Shown here: one piece after another, positions 18,078 to 25,640 of the stretch | How positions within the stretch are numbered: the first letter of the stretch is position 1 | How the letters are laid out: each line of letters starts with the position of its first letter | NCBI RefSeq assembly: GCF_902498825.1 | Contig: NZ_LR701459.1 | Span: forward strand, 2,713,890-2,777,889 | Direction: 5' to 3' | DNA from: Rhizobium sp. EC-SD404 | GTDB lineage: Bacteria > Pseudomonadota > Alphaproteobacteria > Rhizobiales > Rhizobiaceae | Length of the DNA: 64,000 bases | The notes under the pieces: model-generated | What the model was told of the DNA's origin: nothing | What the model saw: only the letters and a program-made list of their open reading frames with translations | Database searches by the model: none | Program-made: the position numbers and the translations under genes

Positions 18078-18539
18078 ATGATGGCTCTTTACGAGATGCC
18101 AGGTCACCTGATCCGGCGCATGAACCAGATTTCCGTCGCGACTTTTCAGCAGGAAGCCCAGACTGCCGGTTTCGACCTGACGCCGGTGCAGTTCGCGGCA
18201 ATCTATGCGATCGCGCGAAACGAAGGCATCGACCAGGCAACGCTGTCGAGCCTGATTGCCTATGACCGCGTGACGATCGGCGGGGTGATCGACCGGCTTC
18301 TGACCAAGGGCCTGGTGCGCCGCGAAGTGAGCGAACGGGACCGGCGGGCGCGCGAACTCTATCTGACCGAGAAGGGCCGAGACCTCCTGACGGCGATGAT
18401 GCCCGCGGTCCAGAAGGTCCAGGAGCGGATGCTGGAAGGCCTGAGCGCGGAGGAGCGCGACAGCCTGGTCGCCCTGCTGAAGAAGGCGACGACCGGCGCG
18501 AATGCGGGTTCGTTCGACACGCAGAGTGAGGGGGATTGA
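18078..18539 (+). CDS. MarR family transcriptional regulator
   Basis: 153-aa dimeric winged-helix regulator. The MarR core is clear: LTPVQFAAIYAIARNEGIDQATLSSLIAYDRVT at residues 36-68, then IGGVIDRLLTKGLVRRE and the wing residues SERDRRARELYLTEKG. MarR proteins usually respond to aromatic or other small ligands and bind divergent promoters, here that of the orphan TRAP binding protein. It starts at one of two adjacent ATG codons behind GGGAGAG. cysC follows six nt after the stop, so read-through into cysC is likely. Confidence 0.92.
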   Translation: MMALYEMPGHLIRRMNQISVATFQQEAQTAGFDLTPVQFAAIYAIARNEGIDQATLSSLIAYDRVTIGGVIDRLLTKGLVRREVSERDRRARELYLTEKGRDLLTAMMPAVQKVQERMLEGLSAEERDSLVALLKKATTGANAGSFDTQSEGD

Positions 18540-18545
18540 AGACGC

Positions 18546-19169
18546 ATGGCCGAGAACAACCCGCCCCCAAGCAACATCATCCAATGGCAGAAGACGACAC
18601 TCAACCGGGGCGATCATGCGCGGCTTATGGGACAGAAGCCTGCGGTTCTCTGGTTCACGGGCCTGTCCGCATCGGGTAAATCGACCATCGCCAATCTGGT
18701 GCAGGTCCGGCTGCACAAGGCCGGCGTCAAAACCTTCCTGCTCGATGGCGACAATCTCCGCCACGGCTTGAGCAGCGACCTTGGGTTTTCTGCAACCGAT
18801 CGCGTCGAGAACATGCGGCGGGTGAGCGAGGTCGCACGGCTGATGAGCGATGCCGGACTGGTCGTGATCGTCGCTTTCATCTCCCCGTTCACGGCGGAGC
18901 GTGAGGCGGCCCGTGCGCGCATGGTCGACAGCGAGTTCATCGAGATTTTCGTCGACACCTCATTTGAGGAATGCGCGCGCCGAGACCCGAAGGGCCTCTA
19001 TCGCAAGGCGCTTGCGGGGGAACTTTCCAACTTCACCGGCCTCGATTCGCCCTACGAAGCGCCTGCTGCTCCCGACATTCACCTCAAGACGGCTCACACT
19101 GGTGCGGAAGCGCTGGCCGACGCGGTCGTCGATCATCTTAGAAATCGGGGCTTGGTGCCCTATGGCTGA
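18546..19169 (+). CDS. cysC: Adenylyl-sulfate kinase
   Basis: 207-aa APS kinase, which phosphorylates adenosine 5'-phosphosulfate to PAPS in sulfate activation. The P-loop GLSASGKST is at residues 39-47, followed by FLLDGDNLRHGLSSDLGFS and the RVSEVARLMSDAGL segment, all diagnostic. It is a free-standing CysC, not fused to CysN. The neighbouring cysQ overlaps its end by eight bases, giving a kinase/phosphatase pair in PAPS metabolism; the ATP sulfurylase genes are not in the window. Confidence 0.95.
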   Translation: MAENNPPPSNIIQWQKTTLNRGDHARLMGQKPAVLWFTGLSASGKSTIANLVQVRLHKAGVKTFLLDGDNLRHGLSSDLGFSATDRVENMRRVSEVARLMSDAGLVVIVAFISPFTAEREAARARMVDSEFIEIFVDTSFEECARRDPKGLYRKALAGELSNFTGLDSPYEAPAAPDIHLKTAHTGAEALADAVVDHLRNRGLVPYG

Positions 19170-20013
19170 AACAAGACAGATCGACCACGCAGCGGTGCTT
19201 GCTATCCTGCTGGAGGCCGCGCAGGCGGCCGGCACTGTGCTGGTCAGCATCTTTGCGCAGGGCTACGAAATCCGCAGCAAGTCCGATGGCTCGCCGGTAA
19301 CCGAGGCCGATACGGCCGCGGAACTGCTGATCCTTGCGGAACTGCACGCGCACTTCCCGCAAATCCCGATCGTCGCCGAAGAGGCTGCGGCCGCCGGAGT
19401 GCTGCCGGCGGACCTCGGTCAGCGGTTCTTTCTCGTCGATCCTTTGGATGGCACGCGCGAATTCGTGTCCGGTCGCGCGGAATTCACCGTCAATATCGCG
19501 TTGATCGAGCACGGCTGCCCAACAGTCGGCGTGGTGGTCGCGCCGGCCCTTGGCCACACCTATTACGGCTCCGAGGCGGGCGCCTTTCATGTGGATGAGA
19601 GAGCCGGACGGACGACGCGGCTGATGGCCGTTTCAACCCACGACGATCCCGTCGCCGTCGCGAGCCGGTCGCATCGCGACCCGGACACCAATGCCTATCT
19701 CGCGCACCGCAAGATCACCAATTGCGTTAGCGTAGGCTCCTCCCTGAAATTCTGCCTGCTCGCGGAAGGCAAGGCCGATATCTATCCGCGCTTTTCCCGC
19801 ACCATGGAATGGGACACGGCGGCCGGCGATGCCGTGTTGCGCGCGGCAGGCGGGCGGACTACGCTTGCCGACGAAGTGACGCCGCTCGCGTATGGCAAGC
19901 GCCCCGAGGCGTGCGAAGACGATCCGCAAGGCTTCACGGCCGCCTTCGCCAACCCGCCCTTCATAGCCTTTGGCCGAGGGCGCTCGGCAAAACCTAGCCG
20001 ATATGATCGATGA
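19162..20013 (+). CDS. cysQ: 3'(2'),5'-bisphosphate nucleotidase CysQ
   Basis: 283-aa inositol-monophosphatase-superfamily enzyme that dephosphorylates PAP, the by-product of PAPS use. Metal-binding motifs are SDGSPVTEAD (41-50), IVAEE (70-74) and LVDPLDGTREF (91-101), plus WDTAAGDAVLRAAGG near residue 215. The start is the ATG inside the end of cysC, giving MAETRQIDHAAV; the longer upstream frame overlaps cysC wholly and is not used. Its 3' end overlaps mntP on the opposite strand by 20 bases. Confidence 0.94.
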   Translation: MAETRQIDHAAVLAILLEAAQAAGTVLVSIFAQGYEIRSKSDGSPVTEADTAAELLILAELHAHFPQIPIVAEEAAAAGVLPADLGQRFFLVDPLDGTREFVSGRAEFTVNIALIEHGCPTVGVVVAPALGHTYYGSEAGAFHVDERAGRTTRLMAVSTHDDPVAVASRSHRDPDTNAYLAHRKITNCVSVGSSLKFCLLAEGKADIYPRFSRTMEWDTAAGDAVLRAAGGRTTLADEVTPLAYGKRPEACEDDPQGFTAAFANPPFIAFGRGRSAKPSRYDR

Positions 20014-20566
20014 GGATCATCGTGCCGAGCGCGCAGAGCACGACGCCGGCGACCATTTCGGCATAGCGGCCGAACCGGTTGCCGATCGCCTTGCCGAGCA
20101 GCACGCCGGCCGTCGACATCACGAAGGTCGCCATGCCGATGCCGGCCGATACGGCCAGGATGCCGGCCAGATCCATATCGATGAAGGCGAGCGACAGCCC
20201 GACTGCCATGGCGTCGAGGCTGGTGCCGAACGCCGTCGCGAGAAGAACGAAGGGCGAATCGGAGGATGGACGCCCGGCGCCTTCGCCGCCTTCCTGGCTG
20301 AACGCATTGTGGATCATGTGGATTCCGACCAGTCCCAGCAGGCCGAAGGCAATCCAATGATCCACATGGGCGACCCAGTCGCTGGCGGCGATGCCGGCAA
20401 GCCAGCCGAGAAACGGCGTTAGCGCCTCGACGAGACCAAACACGGCGCCGATGCGCAGCGCCCGGCCCAGTTGCGCACGATCGAGCACAGTGCCGCGACC
20501 GACCGCGACGGCAAAGGCATCGACCGACATGGAGACGGACAGGAAGAAGACGGCTGCTGGGGACAT
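19994..20566 (-). CDS. mntP: Manganese efflux pump MntP
   Basis: 190-aa membrane protein of the MntP (DUF204) family with six transmembrane segments in two homologous halves. The repeat signatures are SMSVDAFAVAVGRG and ATAFGTSLDAMAVGLSLA, whose acidic residues in the membrane are needed for transport. It exports excess Mn(II). The start giving MSPAAVFFLSVSMSVD fits the family; the upstream open frame instead corresponds to an untranslated leader that matches a manganese riboswitch. The 3' end overlaps cysQ convergently. Confidence 0.93.
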   Translation of the reverse strand: MSPAAVFFLSVSMSVDAFAVAVGRGTVLDRAQLGRALRIGAVFGLVEALTPFLGWLAGIAASDWVAHVDHWIAFGLLGLVGIHMIHNAFSQEGGEGAGRPSSDSPFVLLATAFGTSLDAMAVGLSLAFIDMDLAGILAVSAGIGMATFVMSTAGVLLGKAIGNRFGRYAEMVAGVVLCALGTMILIDHIG

Positions 20567-20619
20567 GGCTTTGACCGAAGACGGATCGAAAATCGGGGGA
20601 ACGGGCCGCCCGTCCGCCA

Positions 20620-20735
20620 ACGGTCGGCCATACCCACGGTCTTGCCGGGCCGGCATCGCCGGCTGAACGCGCCACGCCATGAGGGCGATCGTGTTGACGC
20701 GCCCCCAATCGCTTGGTGGCTACTCCCCGATGGCC
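20620..20735 (-). promoter_or_regulatory. yybP-ykoY manganese riboswitch in the mntP leader
   Basis: Read on the minus strand, the leader contains the hallmark blocks in order: GGGGAGTAGCC (20718-20728), GCGTCAACACGATCG (around 20686-20702), then GGCAAGACCGTGGGTATGGCC (ending near 20625). These match the conserved L1/L3 Mn-binding regions of yybP-ykoY RNAs, which control mntP in other bacteria. It lies about 55 nt upstream of the mntP start and just downstream of a good promoter. Between riboswitch and start codon is a GC-rich stretch that could form the expression platform. Confidence 0.88.
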
Positions 20736-20736
20736 C

Positions 20737-20765
20737 GAAGTAGAAAGCGCTGACCAAAATGTCAA
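20737..20765 (-). promoter_or_regulatory. mntP promoter
   Basis: On the minus strand TTGACA (20760-20765) and TACTTC (20737-20742) are separated by 17 nt. The predicted transcript would start just before the riboswitch. The region upstream is strongly AT-rich, unlike its surroundings, as expected for a promoter UP region. Confidence 0.72.
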
Positions 20766-21011
20766 TTAAAATCATATATTTAAATGAATTTGAGAGGCAT
20801 TTGCAGACCCCTTCCAATAGATCGGCGGAGCGATAAGGCAGCGACCGCCAACGCCCCTCGGGTTTGCATCCAATGGCGGGAAGGCCCGGAAAGAATGTCG
20901 TATCCGTTTTGATCGTTCATGCACCAATGGCGGAGTCGTGCGCGTCTCGGAATGGCGCTAACATCCGATACGCCCACCTTCAGCCAGGCGGGCAATTGCG
21001 GGAGGAATATC

Positions 21012-21305
21012 ATGTGCCAGGTTTTTGCGGGCCAGGAGCCAACGCGATACGAGTATGTGACGCGCAGGTTGCGACTGAACGGCCAGAGCACCAGCATCCG
21101 GCTTGAGCGTGCATTCTGGGCAATCATCGACGAGATTGCCGCGCGCGATGGTTCAACGACGCCGGCCTTCGTGTCCAAACTGCATTCGGAAGTTCTCGAA
21201 CTGCGTGGCGAGCCGGAGAATTTCACCTCATTGCTGCGCTGCGCGTGCCTGATCGAAATGGATCGGCGCGCACCGATGCAGACAAAGGCAGCCGCGGCAG
21301 CTTAA
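21012..21305 (+). CDS. Ribbon-helix-helix domain protein
   Basis: 97-aa protein with a predicted ribbon-helix-helix fold of the COG4321 type: STSIRLERAFWAIIDEIAARDG then TPAFVSKLHSEVLELRGE. Such proteins are small putative DNA-binding regulators of unknown target. The ATG has an excellent GGGAGGAATATC leader. It stands alone, with 246 nt upstream between it and the mntP promoter in which I see no other gene. The C-terminus is low complexity (AAAAA). Confidence 0.8.
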   Translation: MCQVFAGQEPTRYEYVTRRLRLNGQSTSIRLERAFWAIIDEIAARDGSTTPAFVSKLHSEVLELRGEPENFTSLLRCACLIEMDRRAPMQTKAAAAA

Positions 21306-21315
21306 AAACCGCAGC

Positions 21316-21333
21316 GTAGTAGCATTCTACTAC
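21316..21333 (+). terminator. Small perfect hairpin after the ribbon-helix-helix gene
   Basis: GTAGTAGCATTCTACTAC forms a 7-bp perfect stem with a CATT loop 11 nt past the stop codon. No T-run follows, so termination is uncertain; it may instead stabilise the 3' end. Confidence 0.35.
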
Positions 21334-21345
21334 CTGATGGGCCGT

Positions 21346-21387
21346 CCCTCCTTCCAGACTTCGAACATTGAATCGGAAGAAGGAGGG
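21346..21387 (+). promoter_or_regulatory. Shine-Dalgarno-sequestering leader hairpin of gloA
   Basis: CCCTCCTTC (21346-21354) is perfectly complementary to GAAGGAGGG (21379-21387), the ribosome-binding site of the glyoxalase gene. Nine consecutive pairs close a 24-nt loop. If the transcript includes both arms, translation would be blocked until the stem opens. This implies post-transcriptional control or an RNA thermometer-like switch. Confidence 0.5.
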
Positions 21388-21395
21388 AAGCCAGA

Positions 21396-21791
21396 GTGGC
21401 TAAAGCCATACACAGCATGATCCGCGTTCTCGACGAGGCGCGGTCAGTAGCATTCTACGATCAGGCCTTCGGGCTGAAGGTGGCCGATCGTCTCGATTTC
21501 GAAAGCTTCACGCTGGTCTACATGTCGAATGACGAGACCGGGTTCGAGCTGGAACTGACCGTCAACAAGGGCCGCACCGAGCCATACGATCTGGGCGACG
21601 GCTACGGCCATCTCGCATTTTCGGTCGACGACCTGGAAGCCGAGCACAAGCGCTTGACCGATGCGGGCCTCTCGCCCCGCAAGCTGGTCGATTTTGCGCC
21701 CGCCGGCGAGGTCATCGCACGCTTCTTTTTCATTGCCGATCCGGATGGATACCAGATCGAGGTGCTGAAACGCGGCGGTCGCTACCTGTAG
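21396..21791 (+). CDS. gloA: Lactoylglutathione lyase (glyoxalase I)
   Basis: 131-aa vicinal-oxygen-chelate metalloenzyme that isomerises the hemithioacetal of methylglyoxal and glutathione to S-lactoylglutathione. All four metal ligands are in place: His6, Glu53, His72 and Glu122, in the contexts IHSMIRV, ELELTV, GHLAFSV and YQIEVL. It starts with GTG after AGGAGGG. The length and the bacterial Ni-type short form fit well. The leader hairpin suggests translational control. Confidence 0.94.
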   Translation: MAKAIHSMIRVLDEARSVAFYDQAFGLKVADRLDFESFTLVYMSNDETGFELELTVNKGRTEPYDLGDGYGHLAFSVDDLEAEHKRLTDAGLSPRKLVDFAPAGEVIARFFFIADPDGYQIEVLKRGGRYL

Positions 21792-21867
21792 CGCCGCGCA
21801 TTCGCCGGCTGCCGCGACGAGGAGTGGAGCCTCGGACCGTCAGCCAGAATTTTGAGGGAGGACTGAC

Positions 21868-22392
21868 ATGACTGAGACATTATCGAAAACCGGCATGACG
21901 CGGCGCGAGCTTTTGGCTCGTTCCGTGGCTGTCGGCGCGACATTCGTCGTCGGCGCAGACTTCGTCGCCGGCAACGGTGCCGCATGGGCCATGGAAACGA
22001 CGGCGGTGAAGCCGGAAAGCATGGCCACATTGATTCAGATGGCACGCGACATCTACCCGCACGACCATCTCGCCGATCATTTCTACGCAACCGCCGTCAA
22101 GGGTTACGACACCGCTGACAGCTCCCAGGAAATCGAAGACGGAATTGCCGCTCTCGACGCCGCCGCGCGCGGCAAGGGCCATGCGGACTACCTGTCGATC
22201 GGCTGGGAAAGCGACCGCGTCGAAGTCCTCCAGGGCATGGAGGAGAGTGCCTTCTTCCAGAAGATCCGGGGCGGGCTCGTCACCGGTCTCTACAACCAGA
22301 AGGAAGTGTGGCCGCTCTTCGGTTACGAGGGCGAGTCCTACAGCCAGGGCGGCTACGTGTCGCGCGGCTTTGACGATATCAACTGGCTGTAG
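21868..22392 (+). CDS. Tat-exported small subunit of a GMC dehydrogenase (gluconate 2-dehydrogenase subunit 3-like)
   Basis: 174-aa protein with a twin-arginine signal (MTRRELLARSVAVGATFVVG) and the ALDAAARGKGHADYL / FFQKIRGGLVTGLYNQKEVWPLFGYEG region typical of the gamma-type subunit of membrane sugar dehydrogenases. In characterised FAD glucose dehydrogenases this subunit carries the Tat signal and escorts the flavin subunit to the periplasm. The next gene, 14 nt away, is the flavin subunit, which has no signal of its own. No cytochrome c subunit follows. Confidence 0.86.
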   Translation: MTETLSKTGMTRRELLARSVAVGATFVVGADFVAGNGAAWAMETTAVKPESMATLIQMARDIYPHDHLADHFYATAVKGYDTADSSQEIEDGIAALDAAARGKGHADYLSIGWESDRVEVLQGMEESAFFQKIRGGLVTGLYNQKEVWPLFGYEGESYSQGGYVSRGFDDINWL

Positions 22393-22406
22393 GGAGGAGG
22401 CGCACC

Positions 22407-23978
22407 ATGGTTGCAAAATTTGATCTCAACGACGATTCCGTCGTCGTCATCGTGGGTACGGGCGCCGGCGGCGGCGTGCTCGCAAACGAACTCGCCCAGA
22501 AGGGCGTCAAGGTCGTTGCGCTGGAAGCCGGCGGACGCCACCTGCCGGAAGATTATCTCAACGACGAATGGGATGCCTTCGGCCAGCTCTCCTGGCTCGA
22601 TGCGCGCACGACCAGCGGCGACTGGCGCGTCGCCAAGGACTTTTCGGGCCTCCCGGCCTGGATCGTGAAGGCAGTCGGCGGCACGACCATCCACTGGGCC
22701 GGCGCATCGCTGCGGTTCCAGTCACACGAATGGAAAGCGCTGACCAACTACGGACGCGTCGACGGGGCAAACCTGCTCGACTGGCCGATCGACGGCGATG
22801 AAATGGCGCCTTGGTACGACCAGGCGGAAGAAAAGCTCGGCGTTACCCGCACCGGCAACCGTCCCGGCCTGCCCGGCAACAACAACTACAAGGTCTTCGA
22901 AAAGGGCGCGCTCGCGCTTGGCTACAAGGAAGTCCACACCGGCAACATGGCGATCCAGACCCGTGAAGACGGCGACCGCCTGCCCTGCCAGCAGACCGGC
23001 TTCTGTTTTCAAGGCTGCAAGTGGGGCGCAAAATGGTCGGCGGCCTATACCGAAATCCCGGCCGGCGAAGCCACCGGCAATCTCGAAGTCCGCGACCGCT
23101 CGCACGTCATCAAGATCGAACATGACGATAGCGGCAAGGTCACCGGCGTGGTCTACGCCGACAAGGACGGCAACCAGCATATGCAGAAGGCGCGTCTTGT
23201 CGCAGTCGCCGGCAACACGATCGAGAGCCCGCGCCTGCTGCTGAACTCGGCCTCCAACATGTTCCCGGATGGCCTTGCAAACTCCTCCGGCCAGGTGGGT
23301 CGCAACTACATGCGCCACGTAACCGGTTCGGTCTATGCCGTCTTCGACAAGCCCGTGCGCATGTGGCGCGGCACGACCATGGCCGGTATCGTGCAGGACG
23401 AGGCACGCCACGATCCGGCGCGCGGCTTCGTTGGCGGCTACGAGCTGGAGACCTTGTCGCTCGGCCTGCCCTTCATGGCAGCCTTCCTCGATCCGGGTGG
23501 CTGGGGCCGCTCGTTCACGTCCGCGCTCGACCAGTACGAAAACATGGCCGGCATGTGGATCGTGGGCGAGGACATGCCGCAGGAAACGAACCGCATCACC
23601 CTGAACTCGGAGGTGAAGGACCAGTACGGCCTGCCGGCACCGAACGTGCATTTTACCGACCACCCGAACGACGTGGCCATGCGCGACCATGCCTACAAGC
23701 AGGGGATTGAGATGTACAAGGCGGTCGGCGCGACCCGGGCCTTCCCGACGCCGCCCTACCCGTCGACGCACAATCTCGGCACCAACCGCATGTCCGAAAA
23801 CGCCCGCGATGGCGTGGTCAACAAATGGGGCCAGACCCATGACATCCCGAACCTGTTCATCTCGGACGGTTCGCAGTTCACCACGGGCGCCGCTGAAAAT
23901 CCGACCTTGACGATCGTGGCGCTCGCCATCCGCCAGGCCGATCACATCGCCAAGGAGCTCAGCGCCGGCAACATCTAG
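22407..23978 (+). CDS. GMC-family FAD dehydrogenase, catalytic subunit
   Basis: 523-aa flavoprotein. The FAD-binding motif GTGAGGG is at residues 17-23, FAD-contacting VGGTTIHWAGASLR near 90, and the C-terminal GMC domain has His455 in PSTHNLGTNRMS and the ENPTLTI motif near 497. Three cysteines spaced C-x5-C-x3-C (194, 200, 204) resemble the iron-sulfur cluster region of bacterial FAD glucose dehydrogenases. The protein lacks a signal peptide and probably rides on the preceding Tat subunit. The substrate is a sugar, polyol or aldose acid but cannot be named. A strong terminator follows. Confidence 0.88.
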   Translation: MVAKFDLNDDSVVVIVGTGAGGGVLANELAQKGVKVVALEAGGRHLPEDYLNDEWDAFGQLSWLDARTTSGDWRVAKDFSGLPAWIVKAVGGTTIHWAGASLRFQSHEWKALTNYGRVDGANLLDWPIDGDEMAPWYDQAEEKLGVTRTGNRPGLPGNNNYKVFEKGALALGYKEVHTGNMAIQTREDGDRLPCQQTGFCFQGCKWGAKWSAAYTEIPAGEATGNLEVRDRSHVIKIEHDDSGKVTGVVYADKDGNQHMQKARLVAVAGNTIESPRLLLNSASNMFPDGLANSSGQVGRNYMRHVTGSVYAVFDKPVRMWRGTTMAGIVQDEARHDPARGFVGGYELETLSLGLPFMAAFLDPGGWGRSFTSALDQYENMAGMWIVGEDMPQETNRITLNSEVKDQYGLPAPNVHFTDHPNDVAMRDHAYKQGIEMYKAVGATRAFPTPPYPSTHNLGTNRMSENARDGVVNKWGQTHDIPNLFISDGSQFTTGAAENPTLTIVALAIRQADHIAKELSAGNI

Positions 23979-23992
23979 ATCTTCTCCTCCCG

Positions 23993-24030
23993 CACAAGGC
24001 CGTTCGAAAGACGGCCTTGTGCCCCTTTTT
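23993..24030 (+). terminator. Intrinsic terminator after the GMC operon
   Basis: CACAAGGCCGT and ACGGCCTTGTG pair perfectly around a 7-nt loop and are followed by CCCC and five T. It lies 15 nt past the GMC stop codon. Confidence 0.92.
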
Positions 24031-24153
24031 GATGCCGCTTACCGCCTGCGCGCAACCGCAACGGCTTTGACGCGTTCTTCCCGCCTGACAGTTCATATTT
24101 TGCTTAAGTGCCGCGCAGCCATGCGGAGTGCTTGAACAGGCGAGGAGCTTGCG

Positions 24154-24468
24154 GTGGTTCAGTCACTTTCTGCACTGAAAGAGCGGTTCATCACCCGGTT
24201 GCACAGCGACAGGACTGCTTTGAATGCCATCGCAAAAAACCCGATCGTCACGTCCGACACGCAGCGGCGCGAACTTGCGAGGCTTGCCCACGGCATCGCC
24301 GGTGCAGGTGGTTCGTTTGGCTTTGACCATCTGAGTATCCGGGCTTCGCAGATGGAAGCGACGCTCGAGGCAGACAGCTCCCCCGTGGAAAAGCGCGAGG
24401 CGCTCACGTCTCTCATCCGGGAACTCGATGCGGTGATCGCGGATATGAAAACGGGACATCCGCTCTGA
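24154..24468 (+). CDS. Hpt (histidine phosphotransfer) domain protein
   Basis: 104-aa single Hpt domain. The phosphorylatable His46 lies in LARLAHGIAGAGGSFGFDHL, the family signature. Such proteins relay phosphate between a hybrid histidine kinase and a response regulator. No kinase or regulator is next to it, so its partners are elsewhere. It starts with GTG behind a GAGGAG sequence. It converges with the Mrp antiporter operon, with only 13 nt between stop codons. Confidence 0.88.
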   Translation: MVQSLSALKERFITRLHSDRTALNAIAKNPIVTSDTQRRELARLAHGIAGAGGSFGFDHLSIRASQMEATLEADSSPVEKREALTSLIRELDAVIADMKTGHPL

Positions 24469-24481
24469 CAGCGACCCTGCG

Positions 24482-24880
24482 CTAAGTCACCTCCCCCTCT
24501 CTAGGCTCCTCGCTCAAATTGAGATCGGCGCGCCGTCCAACCGGCGGAATGCCGGGACGCGCGCTTGAGCGGTCGCGATAGATGGCGGCGCGACCGAGCA
24601 TCATGAGGGTCACGGGCGTCGTGATCGTGACGAATGCAGCCAGCAGCAGTTCGTGAACAAGCGGACGCCCGCCGCCCACCAGGAAAAAGATCATCGACCC
24701 GACGGCCATGCCGCCCGTGCCCCAGCTGGTGGCGAGCGTCGGCGCGTGAATGCGGTCATAGAAGCTCTTCAGCCGCACCATGCCGATGGCGCCGATCAGT
24801 GTCAGGAGCGATCCGACGACGAGGAAGCACGAGACTAGGATCGCCGCCCAGAGCGGATATTCGACGAGATCGACCGTCAT
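24482..24880 (-). CDS. mnhG: Mrp-type Na+/H+ antiporter subunit G
   Basis: 132-aa membrane subunit with three transmembrane segments. The family signature is GAIGMVRLKSFYDRIHAPTLATSWG near residues 30-55. The C-terminal tail (after residue 105) is charged and probably cytoplasmic. Its start overlaps the mnhF stop by four bases. It is the last gene of the six-gene operon. Confidence 0.92.
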   Translation of the reverse strand: MTVDLVEYPLWAAILVSCFLVVGSLLTLIGAIGMVRLKSFYDRIHAPTLATSWGTGGMAVGSMIFFLVGGGRPLVHELLLAAFVTITTPVTLMMLGRAAIYRDRSSARPGIPPVGRRADLNLSEEPREGEVT

Positions 24881-25158
24881 TCGATGACCTCCCCGCGCAT
24901 GAGGAACTTGGCAAGCGATACTGTTGCGACGAAGCCGAGCATGCCGATGATGAGCGCCGCTTCGAAGAAGATCGCGTTGCCGGTCCGCACGCCGAAGACG
25001 AGCAGTTGCAGCATCGCGCAGACATAGAGCATGTCGAGCGCGAGGATCCGATCCTGCGCGCGCGGCCCGATGAAAAGCCGGTAGGCCACCAGCATCATCG
25101 CGACTGCGAGAATGATCTGCGAGGTCCAGACCGCGACCGTAAGAATGACGACGCTCAT
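24877..25158 (-). CDS. mnhF: Mrp-type Na+/H+ antiporter subunit F
   Basis: 93-aa subunit with three transmembrane segments; the motif YRLFIGPRAQDRILALDML is diagnostic of MnhF/PhaF. It overlaps its neighbours by four bases on each side, implying coupled translation of the complex subunits. Confidence 0.93.
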   Translation of the reverse strand: MSVVILTVAVWTSQIILAVAMMLVAYRLFIGPRAQDRILALDMLYVCAMLQLLVFGVRTGNAIFFEAALIIGMLGFVATVSLAKFLMRGEVIE

Positions 25159-25640
25159 TCGAATATCTCCAGGAGAAGACGCTCATACCGGTTGGAGATG
25201 AGATCCAGCCAATGCGATTCATCCTTGAGGTCGAAGACGTGGATGATCAGCGTGCCTTGCGCGGCATTGTAGTCGAGCCAGGCGGTCCCCGGCGTGCTGG
25301 TAAGCACGATCGAGAGAACGGCGAGCGAAGACGGGTTCTGGAGGCGGATCGGCACCGTCATGAAGCCTGACTTGCGGTTGAGCCTTTTGCCGAACAGGAT
25401 CAGCCGGGCAACGTCGTAGTTGGACCGCAGGATGTCGATGAACACCACGCGCGCTAGGGTCACGATGGAGCCGACCCGCTTGACCCGGGTGCTCCTTTCG
25501 CCAAGCGCCTTCAGCGTGAGAGCGCTGCCCGTGCTGACGATGAGGGCCAGGATCGCATGACCGGGCGTCGCGCCGGCGAGCGCAATCCACATGACGAAAA
25601 GCCCAAGCGTCATGACCGGATAAGGGAAGATCATGCTCAT
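25155..25640 (-). CDS. mnhE: Mrp-type Na+/H+ antiporter subunit E
   Basis: 161-aa subunit. Two N-terminal transmembrane segments are followed by a soluble domain with the diagnostic SIVLTSTPGTAWLDYNAAQGTLIIHV. Start and stop overlap the adjacent genes by four bases. Confidence 0.93.
   Translation of the reverse strand: MSMIFPYPVMTLGLFVMWIALAGATPGHAILALIVSTGSALTLKALGERSTRVKRVGSIVTLARVVFIDILRSNYDVARLILFGKRLNRKSGFMTVPIRLQNPSSLAVLSIVLTSTPGTAWLDYNAAQGTLIIHVFDLKDESHWLDLISNRYERLLLEIFE

Noticed and set aside
20567..20680. In-frame N-terminal extension of MntP
   Set aside because: It coincides with the manganese riboswitch leader and gives no MntP-like residues.
22722..23945. Minus-strand frame of about 400 codons opposite the GMC gene
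   Set aside because: High-GC antisense frame with repetitive His, Arg and Val content; the plus-strand GMC gene is clearly real.
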